Positions 45,116-57,117 of a DNA stretch of 64,000 bases are shown here, piece after piece. This DNA is from Calcarisporiella thermophila CBS 279.70. Its lineage: Eukaryota; Calcarisporiellomycota. The notes beneath the pieces are model-generated. The model did no database searches. It was not told where the DNA came from and saw only the letters and a program-made list of their open reading frames with translations. Position 1 is the first letter of the stretch. Every line of letters begins with the position of its first letter. A program made the translations under genes and the position numbers. The stretch spans positions 437,140 to 501,139 of the forward strand of contig NW_027192204.1 in the NCBI RefSeq assembly GCF_041956535.1, read 5' to 3'.

Positions 45116-48100
45116 ATGGCGGGCCGTTTCCAGAGTCGCCTCGGCTCCTCCGCAGACGTCCTCCAACAACACATCAGTCACGAACCCTCCGCTCCGAATG
45201 ACTACGGCTCCATCCCTCGCGTGCCGCGTTCCTCCCACTTTGAGCAAGCGGCTTCCCTAACTAGTCCCACGAACTTTTTTTCGCCCCAGCTACCCATCAA
45301 GGCGGCTTCCTCGAACGGCGGCGGTAAGCTCAGCACCTTTGAGGGGGTGTTTGTCCCGACTGTCCTTTCCATCTGGGGGATCCTTGTGTTTATCCGGTTT
45401 GGGTTCATCATCGCACAGGCCGGCGTGGTGGGCGCTGTCGTTATGTTGGGGATAGGGTACCTGATGATAACGCTAACGTCCTTGAGCATTTCGGCCATCA
45501 GCACTAATGGAACAGTAAGAGGTAAGGACATTCATCTTGACTTTGCATTCCGATGACCTCGTGGCCCCATGGCGGAATGAATTGGAAATAATGCATACCC
45601 ATTCACTTTACTCTGCCTACGAACTTACGCAAATAGGCGGAGGCGTCTACTACATGATATCGCGGAGCCTGGGCCCAGAATTCGGCGGCGCCATTGGACT
45701 TGTATTCTACCTGGGCCAGGTGATGGGCACCACGCTCAATGTGCTGGGCTTTGTAGAGAGTCTACAGGCCAATTTTGGAGAAAATGGAAGTGTTTATCCG
45801 ATATTTCCGTCTGGGCAGGTAAAGTTTCTGATACGCTCCAATGGTGCTTAGATTGATATTGACGTTGATGATGATGTGGTTCAACCAGGCGTGGGACTTC
45901 TTCTACAAGGTCATCCTCCTCCTCATCTCTGCCTTGATATGCATTTGTGGGTCCAAAGTAAGTCGCTCCCTCCCACCCTCCAATTCCCCTTCATTGATGC
46001 TAGCTTTGCTGACCCCTTCTCCTAGACCTTTGCTCGCGCATCGGTCCTACTTGCCACCCTCCTCCTCATCTCCACGGTCTCCGTCTATCTCTCGCTCCTC
46101 TTCCAGACCCCCTTCAACGATACCCAACGGGACATCGACTACACTGGTATGCGCTGGTCCACGCTGGCGGGGAACTTGTGGCCAAAGTTCACTGTATCTG
46201 CCGATGGGAAACACGGCGAGCCCGAAAATTTCCAAAGCGTTTTCGGGGTGCTCTTCCCCGCCTGCGTAGGAATCATGGCCGGTGCATCTATGTCTGGTAG
46301 GCGCAATCGCGTGCAGCCCATTTACAAGCCTTTCTCGAAAGTGGGGCATTGACCATCCCTCTCTTCCTTCGCTAGGTGATCTCGCCAACCCTAGCAAGTC
46401 CATCCCCTCTGGAACGCTGTGGGCCGTGGCCACCACATACCTTGGCTACAATGTCATCATTGTTCTGATGGGCGCAACCATTGCGCGCACCACTCTCTAC
46501 ACCGACTTCCTGGTGCTGCAAGACATTGCCTTGTCGCCACCGATAATCATTATTGGCATCTTTTCTTCAGCGCTGTTTTCAGTGCTGGGGTCTCTAATAG
46601 GCGCCGCCAAGATTTTGCAGGCCATCGCCAAGTAAGCTCGGCCTTTTCCCTCTCGGCCTCCTTTAAGTTCTAACGCCACCGCTGTATCCAGGGACAATTT
46701 GCTCTTCTTTCTCGAGCCGTTCTCCCACGGCGGTTTCAAAACAAGCGACGAGCCCACCATGGCTCTGATTGCATCGGCTCTGCTTGCGCTCCTCTTGCTT
46801 TTCAATGGCAACATCAATGCCATTGCCTCGTTCATCACCATGTTTTCTCTGCTTACCTTTGGCGTGACCAACCTCGCCTGCTTCCTGCTCAAGGCGGCGT
46901 CGGCGCCCAATTTTCGCCCGCGTTTCCGCTTTTTCAAGCTCTGGACGGCGTTCCTGGGCATGCTGCTCTGCATCGGAGCGATGTTCTTTGTCGATCCCGT
47001 CGTCGCGCTCTTGAGCATTTTGTTCATGGGGGTGCTCTTCGGCTGGATCCACTATTCAAGCGGGCCGAAGAGCTGGGGAGATGTGACGCAGAGCCTCATC
47101 TACCATCAAGTAAGGTGGAACCGAAGCCTGATTTCCTGGCGTGCCCCACTCACTCGGGTGTCCCCTTCGGCTTTCTTTTTTTGCTAGGTCCGCAAATACC
47201 TGCTCCGCCTGGATTCGCGCAAGGAGCATGTCAAATTCTGGCGCCCTCAGATTCTGCTCCTCAACTTTGATCCCGAGCCACGCAACGGCTCTTTGATCCA
47301 CTTCCTCAACGCGTTAAAGAAAGGGTCCCTCTATATCCTCGGGCATGTGATCCGGGGAGAGTTTCACGAGCAGCTGCCCGAGCTGAGGCGGCTCAACCAA
47401 TTTTGGCTGAAGTTTGTGGACACATCGCGCGTCAAGGCGTTTGTGCAAATCAACATTGCGAAGGACGAGCGCGCTGGGGCCAGGAATTTGGTAATGGACT
47501 CGGGGCTTGGGGGCATGAAGCCCAACATTGTGGCCCTGGAGCTGTACGATCTCGAGGGCTATCGACGCTCGAAACGGTGGCGCGGGGACAGCAATTTGAT
47601 CGCGCTCGAGCACGAGGGACCCGAGGCCGGAAAGGAGAGAGGGGCTCGCGCCGATGTCTCCATTACCGATTGGTGCGGTATCATCGAGGATGTGCTGCTC
47701 CTCAACAAGGCCGTTGCAATTGCCCATGGCTTCGAGAGGCTCGAGCATCCCCCCGAGAAAGCCCCCCTCTGGGCCCTGCACGACCTCCTTCGCCCCACCC
47801 CGGTCCCCGGCCACAAGCGTTCGATCGACCTGTGGCCCATCCAGATGACCTCCAGCTCGGCCTCCGCGGTCGTCACGACGAATTTTTTCTCGTACACGTT
47901 TGTTCTTCAGCTCGGAACGATCCTCCACATGGTTCCGAAATGGGGGGCCAACTACGAGCTGCGGGTGATTTGCTTTGTGGAGAGGGAGGTGGACGTGGCG
48001 GACGAGCGGGCCCGCGTCCAGAGCCTACTGGACAATCTCAGGGTGCCCGCGAGGCTGCTCGTGTTCAGCCTCGAGACCGTCCGAGTCCCGGCCTACGAGG

Positions 48101-48945
48101 CAATATGTCTAGGCCGAGGGGAGTCGCAGCGGGTAGAAACAGAGCTTGGCTCGGAGCAATGGTGGCTTGAGCTGAAATCGAAGCGAGAAGCCGCGGCCAA
48201 GAAGAGGCCGCCTCTGAAGTCGAGCACGAGCAGCCAGCGCATCGCGCGGGTGCGCTCGCGACCCACCTCCCCCTCCTCATCCCCCAAGTTGAGTGCGATT
48301 GGGGCTGGACTGGTTGCGCCTCTCCCGGGGCTTTTGACGCCCGCCATTCCCCACAGCATGGGCATGCGCATCAGCATGTCGATTTTCCATCCCGCCAACG
48401 TGATTTCGGAGGTGTCGGATGAGAGCGACACCGAGGAGGAGGCGGAGGAGGGCGAGGAGGGAGAGGAGGAGGAGGAGGAGGAGTGGGGGAGGAGCCCGGG
48501 GGACCGTTGGGAGGGGGGCGTCGAGATGAGCACGGAGAGAGAAGAGAACGGAGAGAGCAGCCACTTGGTGGGTCTGCCGCTGCATATGCCCACGCCCCAC
48601 CTCCGACGCGTCCACCCCAACCAGGAGCTGGTGCCTACCCTTCATGCGCCTCCCCTGCCTCCCGGGCCGCTGTCCGAGTCTGGGCCTGCTCCCAAGAAGG
48701 ACTTGACCGTGGAGTTTAACGATTTGCCCGCGGTGGCCCAGAACCTCATCCTCAACGAGGTCATGCGCAAGTATTCCCGGGAAACCAACGTGCTGATCAC
48801 GACCCTCCCGGCCCCAGAGCCGGGGACCTCCGACGACGAGGAGCAGTCGAAAAAATATGTTGAAAATCTAGAGATGCTGGTGGGAGACCTCCCTCCCGTG
48901 CTCTTGATCCATGCTAAGACCCTCACCGTCACCATGGCCCTATAA
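45116..48945 (+). CDS. Cation-chloride cotransporter, Vhc1-like
   Basis: Member of the SLC12 family, 1119 aa, nearly the same length as yeast Vhc1 (1120), the vacuolar K-Cl cotransporter. Exons are 45116-45521, 45637-45818, 45889-45957, 46026-46296, 46376-46631, 46692-47109 and 47188-48945. Transmembrane segments begin at [20 protein letters not shown], and the family signature [20 protein letters not shown] is complete across an intron. The large cytosolic C-terminal half starts [20 protein letters not shown]. It holds a Glu-rich stretch ([13 protein letters not shown] region) and ends [18 protein letters not shown], close to the conserved cotransporter C-terminus. Acceptor choice at 45889 keeps GQAWDFFYK. 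Potassium and chloride transport at the vacuole is inferred from the family. Confidence 0.92.
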
Positions 48946-49493
48946 ATCCCCCATATAGATTTACATTGTTTTGTTCTTTTTTTTTTCTTCCCTCGTATAT
49001 ATTCCACGATATCTTTTCGGCTCATATACAATTTTGAGTTACGCTTGACACATTACCTTTTTACGTTCCGATGGAAACCTAAATGGTCCGCCTGTTTTTA
49101 TTTGATGTCGTTCTGTGTATAGTATTTCCCTCCCGACCCTCATCTCATTTACTGTTTTTCGATATCACTATGGTGTATACGCATTTTTTTTAAGGAAAAA
49201 ATATACAACCGAGATTCAGTACTCGTCCAAGGGTGGCCATCGACGTGGCCATGATCATTAGGGTGGAATAAAGAAAGTAAGGCAAGAGCACGTGCCCTTC
49301 GGCAGGCAAACCTCTTGTCGGAAAGCAAACAGGCAAATGAAAGAACAAACATCATTAAGGGGCATGAAATGATAATCACAACAGGCTGAGCATGATAATA
49401 AAAAAAGAATCATATCTACACGTCTAGAAGAGACAAATAATAATTAATATGCAAGTGAGCACGGGGAGGAGAGGGGAGAGGGGACGAGAGCCG
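48946..49493. other. Intergenic between convergent genes
   Basis: AT-rich 3' flanks of the cotransporter and the RhoGEF. No gene recognised. Confidence 0.5.
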
Positions 49494-51118
49494 TTACTTC
49501 AGCAGCGCGATGCTACTCATCGCTTTCAGAGCTTGCTCCAGCCCCTTGTCGTCGGGATGGTCGGGCGGCGTCCACCGGCGCAGATTTTTCACGAACAGGC
49601 AGTACCGTGCAATGCGCTGCACCGGCTCGATCATGTAGTCGCCAAGCTTCATTTTCGAGTCCCGGTGCCGCCTTTGGTGCAGGTGAAGACGGAGGGCATC
49701 CCGCGCGAGGGGATAGTGTGCTGCGTAGTGGGCGAAGATGGTGAGGGAGAGCCGATGGCGCAGAAAGATGTCGCTCACTCGGGCGCCGGCGTGCCAGGTG
49801 GCAATGAGCTGCCTGAAATCGCCCAGAATGTCCGTAGAGAGGGCAATGAGGGGGTCGAGAAGGATATAGAGCCGAGCAATGTGGTCCTCCTTGGATCGGT
49901 CATGAAAAGGCTCCAAGAGCTATGCAAAGGAAAGTACGCACCGTGGTCAGTATCAAGGGGCGCATCTTAAACCCAGGGCCGAACCAGTCCATAGCTGGCC
50001 GTGAGCGGCTCAATGGCCCGAAAACCTACCTTCTTCAACGCCCGTAGATTGCGTAGATAATTCTCCTCGGTCGCGAGGAGCTCCATCATGGTGCACTTCC
50101 TTAGGAAGTGCGGGTCGTCTTCCACCCGGCGGCCCTCCTCCACTTGGCTCGGGGATTCCTCTCGCTCGTAAGTCGGTGTGGCGGCTAACGCGTCCGAGAG
50201 CCGGCGGGTATTTGATTTTTTGAAGAGGGTGCGGAGATCCACCTGCGACCAAACCGTCCGCACTCCCTGGTCCGCCTGCGCCTCGGACACGTCCTCTCTT
50301 ATGTCCGAATAGGCTGTGTCTTGCGAGAGCTGCGAGTAGATCGAGGTGGTGGTGGTGCTTGGGGTTAGGAGAGAAAACGAGCGGCCGCGGGGGAGGGCCT
50401 TTGCATTTGGTAAGGTCTTGGCCTGGACGGGGCCGGGCACGGTGCTCTCGTAGGGCACCGATGACAGCTCCGATCCCTGTGCATCGGCAGAATTCATCAC
50501 GCGTTCTTGTGAGCGGGAGCTGGAGATGCGAGTGCTGAGAAGAGAGAACGACCGACCGCGCGCGATCTTCCTGGGGTTCTGCGGCGCTACAGCGGGTGTA
50601 CTCCCAGGAGCGGCGGGGGGGATATCATCACTGGACGAGGAATCAGAGGATTCCTGGCGGGAATGGACCCTGCTTCTTGCCGTGAGCAAAGAGAATGAGC
50701 GGCCTCGCAGGATTTTTCTCGACTCCTTAGTGTCCCTGCCCTCTTGCTTCACCTCGGGCGTGATGGATGTGGGAGTATTTGGGGAGGGCGTAGCTTCGAC
50801 GGATGCGGTCATGGTGATCTCGGTGTCACCAGAGCTTGAGGTGGAAGAGGCAGGGGATGCGGCTCTTGGCGATTGGTATGGGGGGCTAAGCGAGATGGAG
50901 CCCACGCCAAACACAAAGCTCGGGATGGAGATGGAGAGCTTTGGGGGGCCGCCACTCTCCTGCTGTTTGGGCGGGGGAGGAGGGGGAGGAGGAGGAGGGA
51001 GAGGGGGGAGGGAATTCGGATTGGATGGGGAATGGAAGATGCGCGAGAATGACAGCGATTTCTTCTTTCTAATTCTCTGTTCTAGGAGGGGAGGATCATT
51101 AGGGGCGTCGATCAGCAT
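49494..51118 (-). CDS. RhoGEF (DH domain) with repeated RGRSFSLL motif
   Basis: Guanine-nucleotide exchange factor candidate for Rho-type GTPases, 523 aa. Exons are 49973-51118 and 49494-49919 (53-bp intron). The first 330 residues are Ser/Pro-rich, with a poly-Pro run (about 38-50) and three copies of RGRSFSLL at 138-145, 187-194 and 244-251. The DH domain starts near 345 (MMELLATEENYLRNLRALKK) and contains the conserved GDYMIEPVQRIARYCLFVKNL helix. The protein ends soon after the DH core, with no PH domain. An alternative donor at 50029 would remove 20 residues (VGFRAIEPL to RPW); I kept them because they fit the first DH helices. Confidence 0.8.
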
Positions 51119-51802
51119 GATGGCGAAGGGTTCGAGCTAAAGTGGGGAAGGGGCTCGCTACAACAACGGGACACGAGGGAAAACACGAGTGTGATAAATG
51201 CCTGACTTCCTGCAGTGGGCACCAGAGCGTCGGGCTTTAATTTTCGTTCTCGGAACAAATTCACCTTCTGCCTCATGGCAAATCAAAGCGGACCCTGCCA
51301 ATTTTTGCAGCGTGCATCAGCCATAATTGAAATCTTATTGTGGGACAGGTTTTGGAGGGGAAAAGAGGGCCATAATGCTTGAGGGCCGGCAGGGGAGGCG
51401 CGGCCCCATCGCTCTCAAGGCCGCTCATCTTCGTTCGAGCATCAACAGGAGAGAGTGTCAATTAGGATAAGGGTTCTTTGGAGAGAGAGAGAGAGAGAGA
51501 GAGAAGAGAGAGGAGAGGAGNNNNNNNNNNNNNNNNNNNNNNNNNNNNNNNNNNNNNNNNNNNNNNNNNNNNNNNNNNNNNNNNNNNNNNNNNNNNNNNN
51601 NNNNNNNNNNNNNNNNNNNNNNNNNNNNNNNNNNNNNNNNNNNNNNNNNNNNNNNNNNNNNNNNNNNNNNNNNNNNNNNNNNNNNNNNNNNNNNNNNNNN
51701 NNNNNNNNNNNNNNNNNNNNNNNNNNNNNNNNNNNNNNNNNNNNNNNNNNNNNNNNNNNNNNNNNNNNNNNNNNNNNNNNNNNNNNNNNNNNNNNNAGTT
51801 GT

Positions 51803-51834
<32 letters not shown>

Positions 51835-51894
51835 GGAGAGGGAGAAAGTAAAAGGAAACCAAGTTGAAATTAGCGAGCTGGGCAGCCCTCGTGC
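51119..51894. other. Intergenic with assembly gap
   Basis: Non-coding promoter side of the RhoGEF, then GA repeats and a block of N, then a second GA tract up to the Nup53 stop. The true length between the two GA tracts is unknown. Confidence 0.8.
51481..51833. repeat. (GA)n tracts flanking a 276-bp gap (51521-51796)
   Basis: GAGAGA repeat at about 51481-51510 and again at about 51804-51831, with N at every base between 51521 and 51796. The two tracts are probably the ends of one collapsed or unassembled GA-rich microsatellite. Confidence 0.85.
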
Positions 51895-53326
51895 TCACCA
51901 TCCAAAGATGGCATCGATGGTGGACCAGATTCCCGGCTGACTCTTCCCATTCGCGTTGTTGGCGTTCTCGGCCGGAAGTTTGCTTGCAGAGGCCAGCACC
52001 GAGGCAGCGGGGTCGAACGCTCGGCCCATCGGTTGCTCCTTCTTGAACACGTCCGTCGTTGTGTTGACGGTGATGCGGTGAGGCGTCCCTGCGCTAGCGC
52101 TCCCCACGCCCATCCTCATCCCACCCAGGTCCGCCCTCCGCGCGCCCGGGGTGGGAGACGCGGTGAAGGGAGAGGGCTCGGCCAGGCTTGCCCCCGCTCG
52201 CGGCGCGCTCTCCTCCTTTCTCTCCTCCTCCGCCGGCACAACGCCCACGATGATGCCTCCCCCGATGGACTTGCCGTTCTTGCTTAGTGCCTTGGACGCG
52301 CCCCACACGTCTGCGAAATTGATGACGACCCAGTTGGACTCGCCCGGGCCAACCTCATAGTTGGCGATGTCGCCGCAGCTGCGGAACCAGCTGATCACGT
52401 TGGAAGTCATGTTTGGCGGGAAGCCAAAGACCATCACCCGCGTCGCCTCCACGCGATCCGTGTCCATCGGCTCAGACGCCGTCGATTCCTGGAAGCTTGC
52501 CCACGGCTCGCGGACGGGCGTGGTTTTGAACGGGGACTACAGGGGATCCGTTAGAACCAAGCCAGCAAAGCGGGAGGGGACAGCCCAGCTACATTACCTT
52601 GTCTTCTGCTCCGTCCATCATATCAAACAGGGACTCGGTTGGAGGGGCGTCCTCGGGAGGTGCAGTGGGGGTGGTCGAGAATTGTCTACGGCCAAAAAGC
52701 AATGGGTCAGCCGATTTACATACGGGCTTGGAATGGGCCAGCTCACTTTTTGTCCTTGAATAGTCCACTATGTCCGAATGTGCTCTGCGGAGATGCGCCG
52801 CTTGGGGATGCTCCAGGTCTAGGACAAATAGTGGTGAGCTTTGGCTTCGTTTATCAAATAAAGGGGAGGGGAGGGGAGGAGAGGAGGGAAGACATACCCT
52901 GGAAAAGGGCTTGTGATTTCATGTTTTGGCGAGGAGAAATCGGATGTAAATGATGCAGAAGGCTATTTGCTCAAGCGGTTAGTCAACATTCCAAACCACC
53001 GGGATCCACCTAGATCTTACCCTTCCCTGTGATCGGCTTGCAAAGAAGCTCGGAATATAGTTAGCTTGCTGGGGTTGCTGTTGTGTCGGTTGCGTGGACG
53101 GTTGCTGGGATTGCGGTTGCGGAAGAGACTGCGACTGTGGGGGCTGATATTGGAGATTACTACGCGAAAAAGGGCTATCGTCGGGGCGATTCGAGGCTGG
53201 ATGCTCTGCTGCGGATCGATCCGGAGTGGTGCTGCCGGCTGGGTACGCGGGGAAGAACGACGAGGGGATGGAGGAGGATGGGGCGGATATGAACCGATTA
53301 AAGCTATACGGGGATTGGTTCGCCAT
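51895..53326 (-). CDS. Nucleoporin Nup53/Nup35
   Basis: Linker nucleoporin of the nuclear pore inner ring, 390 aa. Exons are 53021-53326, 52898-52962, 52747-52818, 52598-52685 and 51895-52536. The N-terminal half is Gln/Ser/Pro-rich. The dimerising RRM-like MPPN domain occupies about 208-280 (TRVMVFGFPPNM, ISWFRSCGDI, NWVVINFADVWGASKAL). The last twelve residues, GIWSTIDAIFGW, are the amphipathic helix that in Nup53 binds the nuclear membrane. All features and order match the family. An in-frame ATG further upstream exists, but MANQSPYSF is preferred. It is divergent from the LEA2-like gene, with 387 bp between starts. Confidence 0.92.
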
Positions 53327-53713
53327 CTTTCCTCCTACAACAACTGTCTTGATTTGCTTGATTCTTAAGCTAGCCCTTTTACAGACCACGACTCAGAGGT
53401 GTCGACTGCGCCTTCATTTGCAATTAGCGGCGATTGGAGAGAATCCGTAACTTAAAAGCACCAAGTGTTATCATAGAACAGAATTTTTCTCTACTCACTC
53501 TCTCCATGGAGCTAGGGAACGTCCGCTCATTCTAATTCTCCATTCCTTTGATTTGCTCACTGAATGTCCCCTGATCCTCATCCGAAGCTCGCTCTCTTTT
53601 CTTGCTCAGCTTTTCGCCTCCTCGCCTATCCCATCCCATCCCCTTACCTGCCAGCCTTTTCTTCGTAATTCCTGAATTTCTTTTCGGCTTGTTGCCTCAG
53701 CCCTTCCCCCGCT
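53327..53713. promoter_or_regulatory. Bidirectional promoter, Nup53 and LEA2-like genes
   Basis: 387 bp between divergent start codons. The half nearest the LEA2-like gene is pyrimidine-rich (CTC and CCT runs), a common fungal leader composition. No specific site identified. Confidence 0.45.
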
Positions 53714-55042
53714 ATGTCCTACTATTACCCGCAAGAACGAACACACAGAGACGACTACTACAATTATCGTGATGATAATGCCGCCTACGATCCCTCACAC
53801 TACCCCGCGCATCCTCAGCCATCCTATCACCCCTATCCACAGACGCAATATGCCAATGAGCCTCATGAGCCTCAGTTCCATAACGGCTACAGCAACAGCA
53901 ACCACTACTACTACGACGACGATTACCGGCAAGACTACGACCCGCACGGCTACTCCATGCGGGAGGTAGATCATGGTCATCCCAACCACGATTCGTACTA
54001 TTCGCGACCTCATCCCGCTAATGACTATGAATACAATTCCCCAGAACAGTACCCATCCCCGCATGCCGCATCCACCCAAAGCACCACAGCCCTTTATAAT
54101 CATCGAGGCTCTCCTATGGGAGATGACGCCACCGCATACAGCGCATCATCCTATGCCGCGCGTGGCATCAAACCGTCCCGACAGGTGCGGGACTCCGCCG
54201 TTTTCCCCGCGCACCCCCCCTCCCTTCGCGACCTCCCCGAGCCGAAGCTAACCCCGCCCCCGGCCTATTCATCCCCTCCCCCCGCCGCTTGGCGCTATTC
54301 CATGGACAGAAAACGGAAGGGGAGCTGGATGTGTTGCGGCTGCTGTCCCTTTTGGGTCAAATTCATGAGCTGCGCATGCTGTCTTCTTATCGTGGCGGCG
54401 GCCATAGCTATTGGGGTGATCGCGGCCACCTTCAAGAAACCCGATATCAAGTTTAAGGGCGTGATTGGCCACCCTGGCAATCTGCCACCGTTTGAGCTAA
54501 AGGGCTCTGGGTTCTCCATCAACGTTGGGCTGGACGTGGAGGTGGCCAACCCTAACTTTCTGGGGGCGTTCTTCCCCCAGATTGAAGCGCAGGCTTACTA
54601 CCCGAATCCCACGCAGCAAGGGAGAGGGCTTCCTGTCGGAGGAGGCACCCTGAAGGACGTCAATATACCCGCCCATTCAGTGACGCCCATCAAGTTCCCG
54701 TTCTCCATCGAGTATAATGTAACTACTCCCTCTTCTCCCCAGCATCGGTCTTGATTGCTTTCTTCGGATGCTTAACCTCCCCCCTCTCCTCTTCTATTTT
54801 AGCCCACCGCTGGTCCCAACCAGTTCATGCTGCAGGACATCGCGTCCAAATGCGGGTTTCTGGGCTCGGCTCGCCAACAGCTCAAGGTTGACTACGACCT
54901 CAAACTCACCGTCAAAGTGCTCTTCCTCTCCATCCCCATCACCCTCCCGCGGGATGCCCAATTCGATTGCCCTATCAAGGAAGGATCGCTGCCCAATCTC
55001 GGTCAAATCGGAAGTCTGCTCGGCAAGGGGGGAGGTGGTTAG
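53714..55042 (+). CDS. LEA2-domain membrane protein with PPPAY motif
   Basis: 414 aa from exons 53714-54718 and 54803-55042. The first 150 residues are extremely rich in Tyr, His, Asp and Pro. PPPAY occurs at 181-185. A Cys-rich patch (CCGCCPFW, CACC) immediately precedes a single membrane segment at about 213-236, which suggests palmitoylation. The outer part (about 240-405) resembles the LEA-14/LEA2 fold seen in fungal and plant single-pass proteins: VGLDVEVANPN, ITLPRDAQF. It should sit in a plasma or endosomal membrane with the Tyr-rich tail in the cytosol. Specific function unknown; PPxY motifs are typical docking sites for Nedd4/Rsp5 ubiquitin ligases. Confidence 0.8.
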
Positions 55043-55182
55043 CGGCGGGTGGTCCAAGGACTCTTGTTTTTCTCTGTTTCTAATCTATTTATTCGTCTCT
55101 GTTTTCCTAGCTCATCATTTGTTATTGTGTATATTTCTTCCCCACTGCTGCTCTATTACTAGGCTTCTGCGTTAATATGTAC

Positions 55183-55188
55183 TTTATT
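55183..55188 (-). terminator. Possible poly(A) signal (minus strand) for the ALDH gene
   Basis: TTTATT on the plus strand, AATAAA on the minus strand, about 172 bp beyond the ALDH stop. It is also near the 3' end of the convergent LEA2-like gene; the 55043-55359 interval contains a 13-G run at 55293-55305 and no gene. Confidence 0.35.
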
Positions 55189-55359
55189 TCATAGTTAAGC
55201 CCCCTCCACACGGTTTTTGGACCGAAAAGAAAAAAACACTAATCAAACAATAAAACGCTCTTTGTTTGTGCCGCAATGCAGCTGGCTTTGAAGGGGGGGG
55301 GGGGGAGACATGAGAGGAAGTAGACATCACAGTGGGATATAGAGTAGAGGGGAGGGGCG

Positions 55360-57117
55360 TTAATCCGCAAAACACACACACTTGGTCTCGGTGAAGAAGT
55401 CGATGCTCCATTCGCCTCCCTCACGCCCAATCCCTAAATAAACAGAAACAGGCGTTAGTGACCCTTCGCTCTGCGCCATGGCAACCATGGAAGGGGGTGG
55501 GGGCAATACGCTACCGCTCTGCTTGAAGCCTCCGAATGGCATGCTGAGATCCCTGGCCATGAAGCAGTTCACCCAAACCGACCCTGCGTGGACTTTTTCC
55601 GACACCCGGCGCTGCCGGGCTCCGTTCTCCGTAAACACGCAGCAGCTCAGCCCAAACTTGGTCCCGTTCGCAAGTTCGATGGCCTCCTCCTCCGTCTCGA
55701 AGGGCGCGATGCACACAACAGGGCCGAAGATCTCCTCCTGCATGGTGCGTGTCTTCGGCCCCAGCCCGGTGATGACGGTGGGCACGAGGAAGCATCCGTT
55801 GGGGTGCGAGGCAAGCCGGTCGCCCCCGCACTCAATCTTGCCGCCCTCGGACTTGGCGAGAGCAACGTAGGAGAGGACACGCTCGAGATGTTGCGTAGAG
55901 TTGAGGGGGCCCAGCTCGGTGCTAGGGTCGAGCGGATCCCCCACCTTGATAGCGCGCGTGCGCTCAATGAATGCGGGAACAAATCGATCCCAGATGGACT
56001 TTTGCACAAATATGCGAGAGCTAGCGACACAGGCCTAAAAATGACCCAACTCGTCCATGTCAGGAGGGAAAGGGGAGAGGGGGGGGGGGGCTTCCCATCT
56101 ATATGTACGTACCTGGCCGCTATTTCCATAGGCCGACTTGATCGCCCACGTCAAACATTTCTCCAAGTCGCAGTCTTCGAAGGCTAAAAATGCATTTTTC
56201 CCGCCCAGCTCGAGCGACAGCCGCTTGAAATGCTGCGCGCTTGCCTCCGTGATCTTGCGACCGGTAGTGGTGCCGCCCGTGAACGAGACGAGAGGGACAT
56301 CCGGGTGGACCACGAGCGCGTTTCCGGCGACGGAGCCCGTGCCGAACACCATGTTAACCACGCCATCCGGGACGCCGGCTTCCTTGAGGATGGAGCAAAA
56401 GACTAAGAAAGAGAGGCGTTAATATATATACGGATGAGATCCGTGGATGGCCAGGAGATATTACGGTAGGCGGTCAGAGGTGTGAACTCGCTTGGTTTGC
56501 AGACACAAGTGTTTCCGGCTGACATGGTAGAGAAAAGGTGGGGGGGAGGGGAGGAGGCAAAAGAATGTATCAGCAGTGGACTTCAAAGGGGAGAATGGCA
56601 TGAGCTACATACTCGCAAGACATGCCGCGATCTTGGTGGTTAACAAATAGAGGGGGAAGTTCCAGGGACTGATAAGCGCAGCCACACCCACGGGTCGCCG
56701 CTGGACTTGGCTTTGCGCCGTTTCCTGCCGGACGGTGACGTCCAGAATGTGCATTATCTTAGTCCCGAAGAATCGGAAGTTGTATGCCACTCTTGGAATG
56801 TCGAGGGTACGGGAGGCGGTGATTGACTTGCCCTGATCGCAAGTCTCTGCCTTTGCCAGCTCCTCGAGCCTCTCCTCGACGAGGTCGGCAACCCGCAGCA
56901 AGATGCGTGCACGCTCCCACCGCGGCGTAGCGGACCAGGCCGGGAAGGCGCGACGCGCTGCAGCAACGGCCTGGTCCACATCCTGGGGGGTGGAATCCGG
57001 GAAACGTGCGATGACCTCGCCGGTGGCGGGGTTGTAGCTCTCCAGGGTGTTGGAGGCGGAGCTCGTCGTGAAGGCACCGCCAATGAAGTTTTGGATAGTG
57101 GTAACTTTTAGGCTCAT
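55360..57117 (-). CDS. Aldehyde dehydrogenase, ALDH8-like
   Basis: NAD(P)-dependent aldehyde dehydrogenase, 480 aa. Exons are 56613-57117, 56465-56518, 56113-56402, 55515-56034 and 55360-55433. The general-base Glu is E251 in LELGGKNAF and the nucleophile is C285 in GQACVASSRIFV, the standard 34-residue spacing. SPWNFPLYL, FTGGTTTGRKI and EEIFGPVV are also present. Overall the sequence tracks human ALDH8A1 (2-aminomuconic semialdehyde dehydrogenase), for example LDIPRVAYNFRFFGT and the ending REGGEWSIDFFTETK. Kynurenine-pathway or aromatic-aldehyde use is inferred. No targeting peptide is seen, so it is probably cytosolic. Confidence 0.92.
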
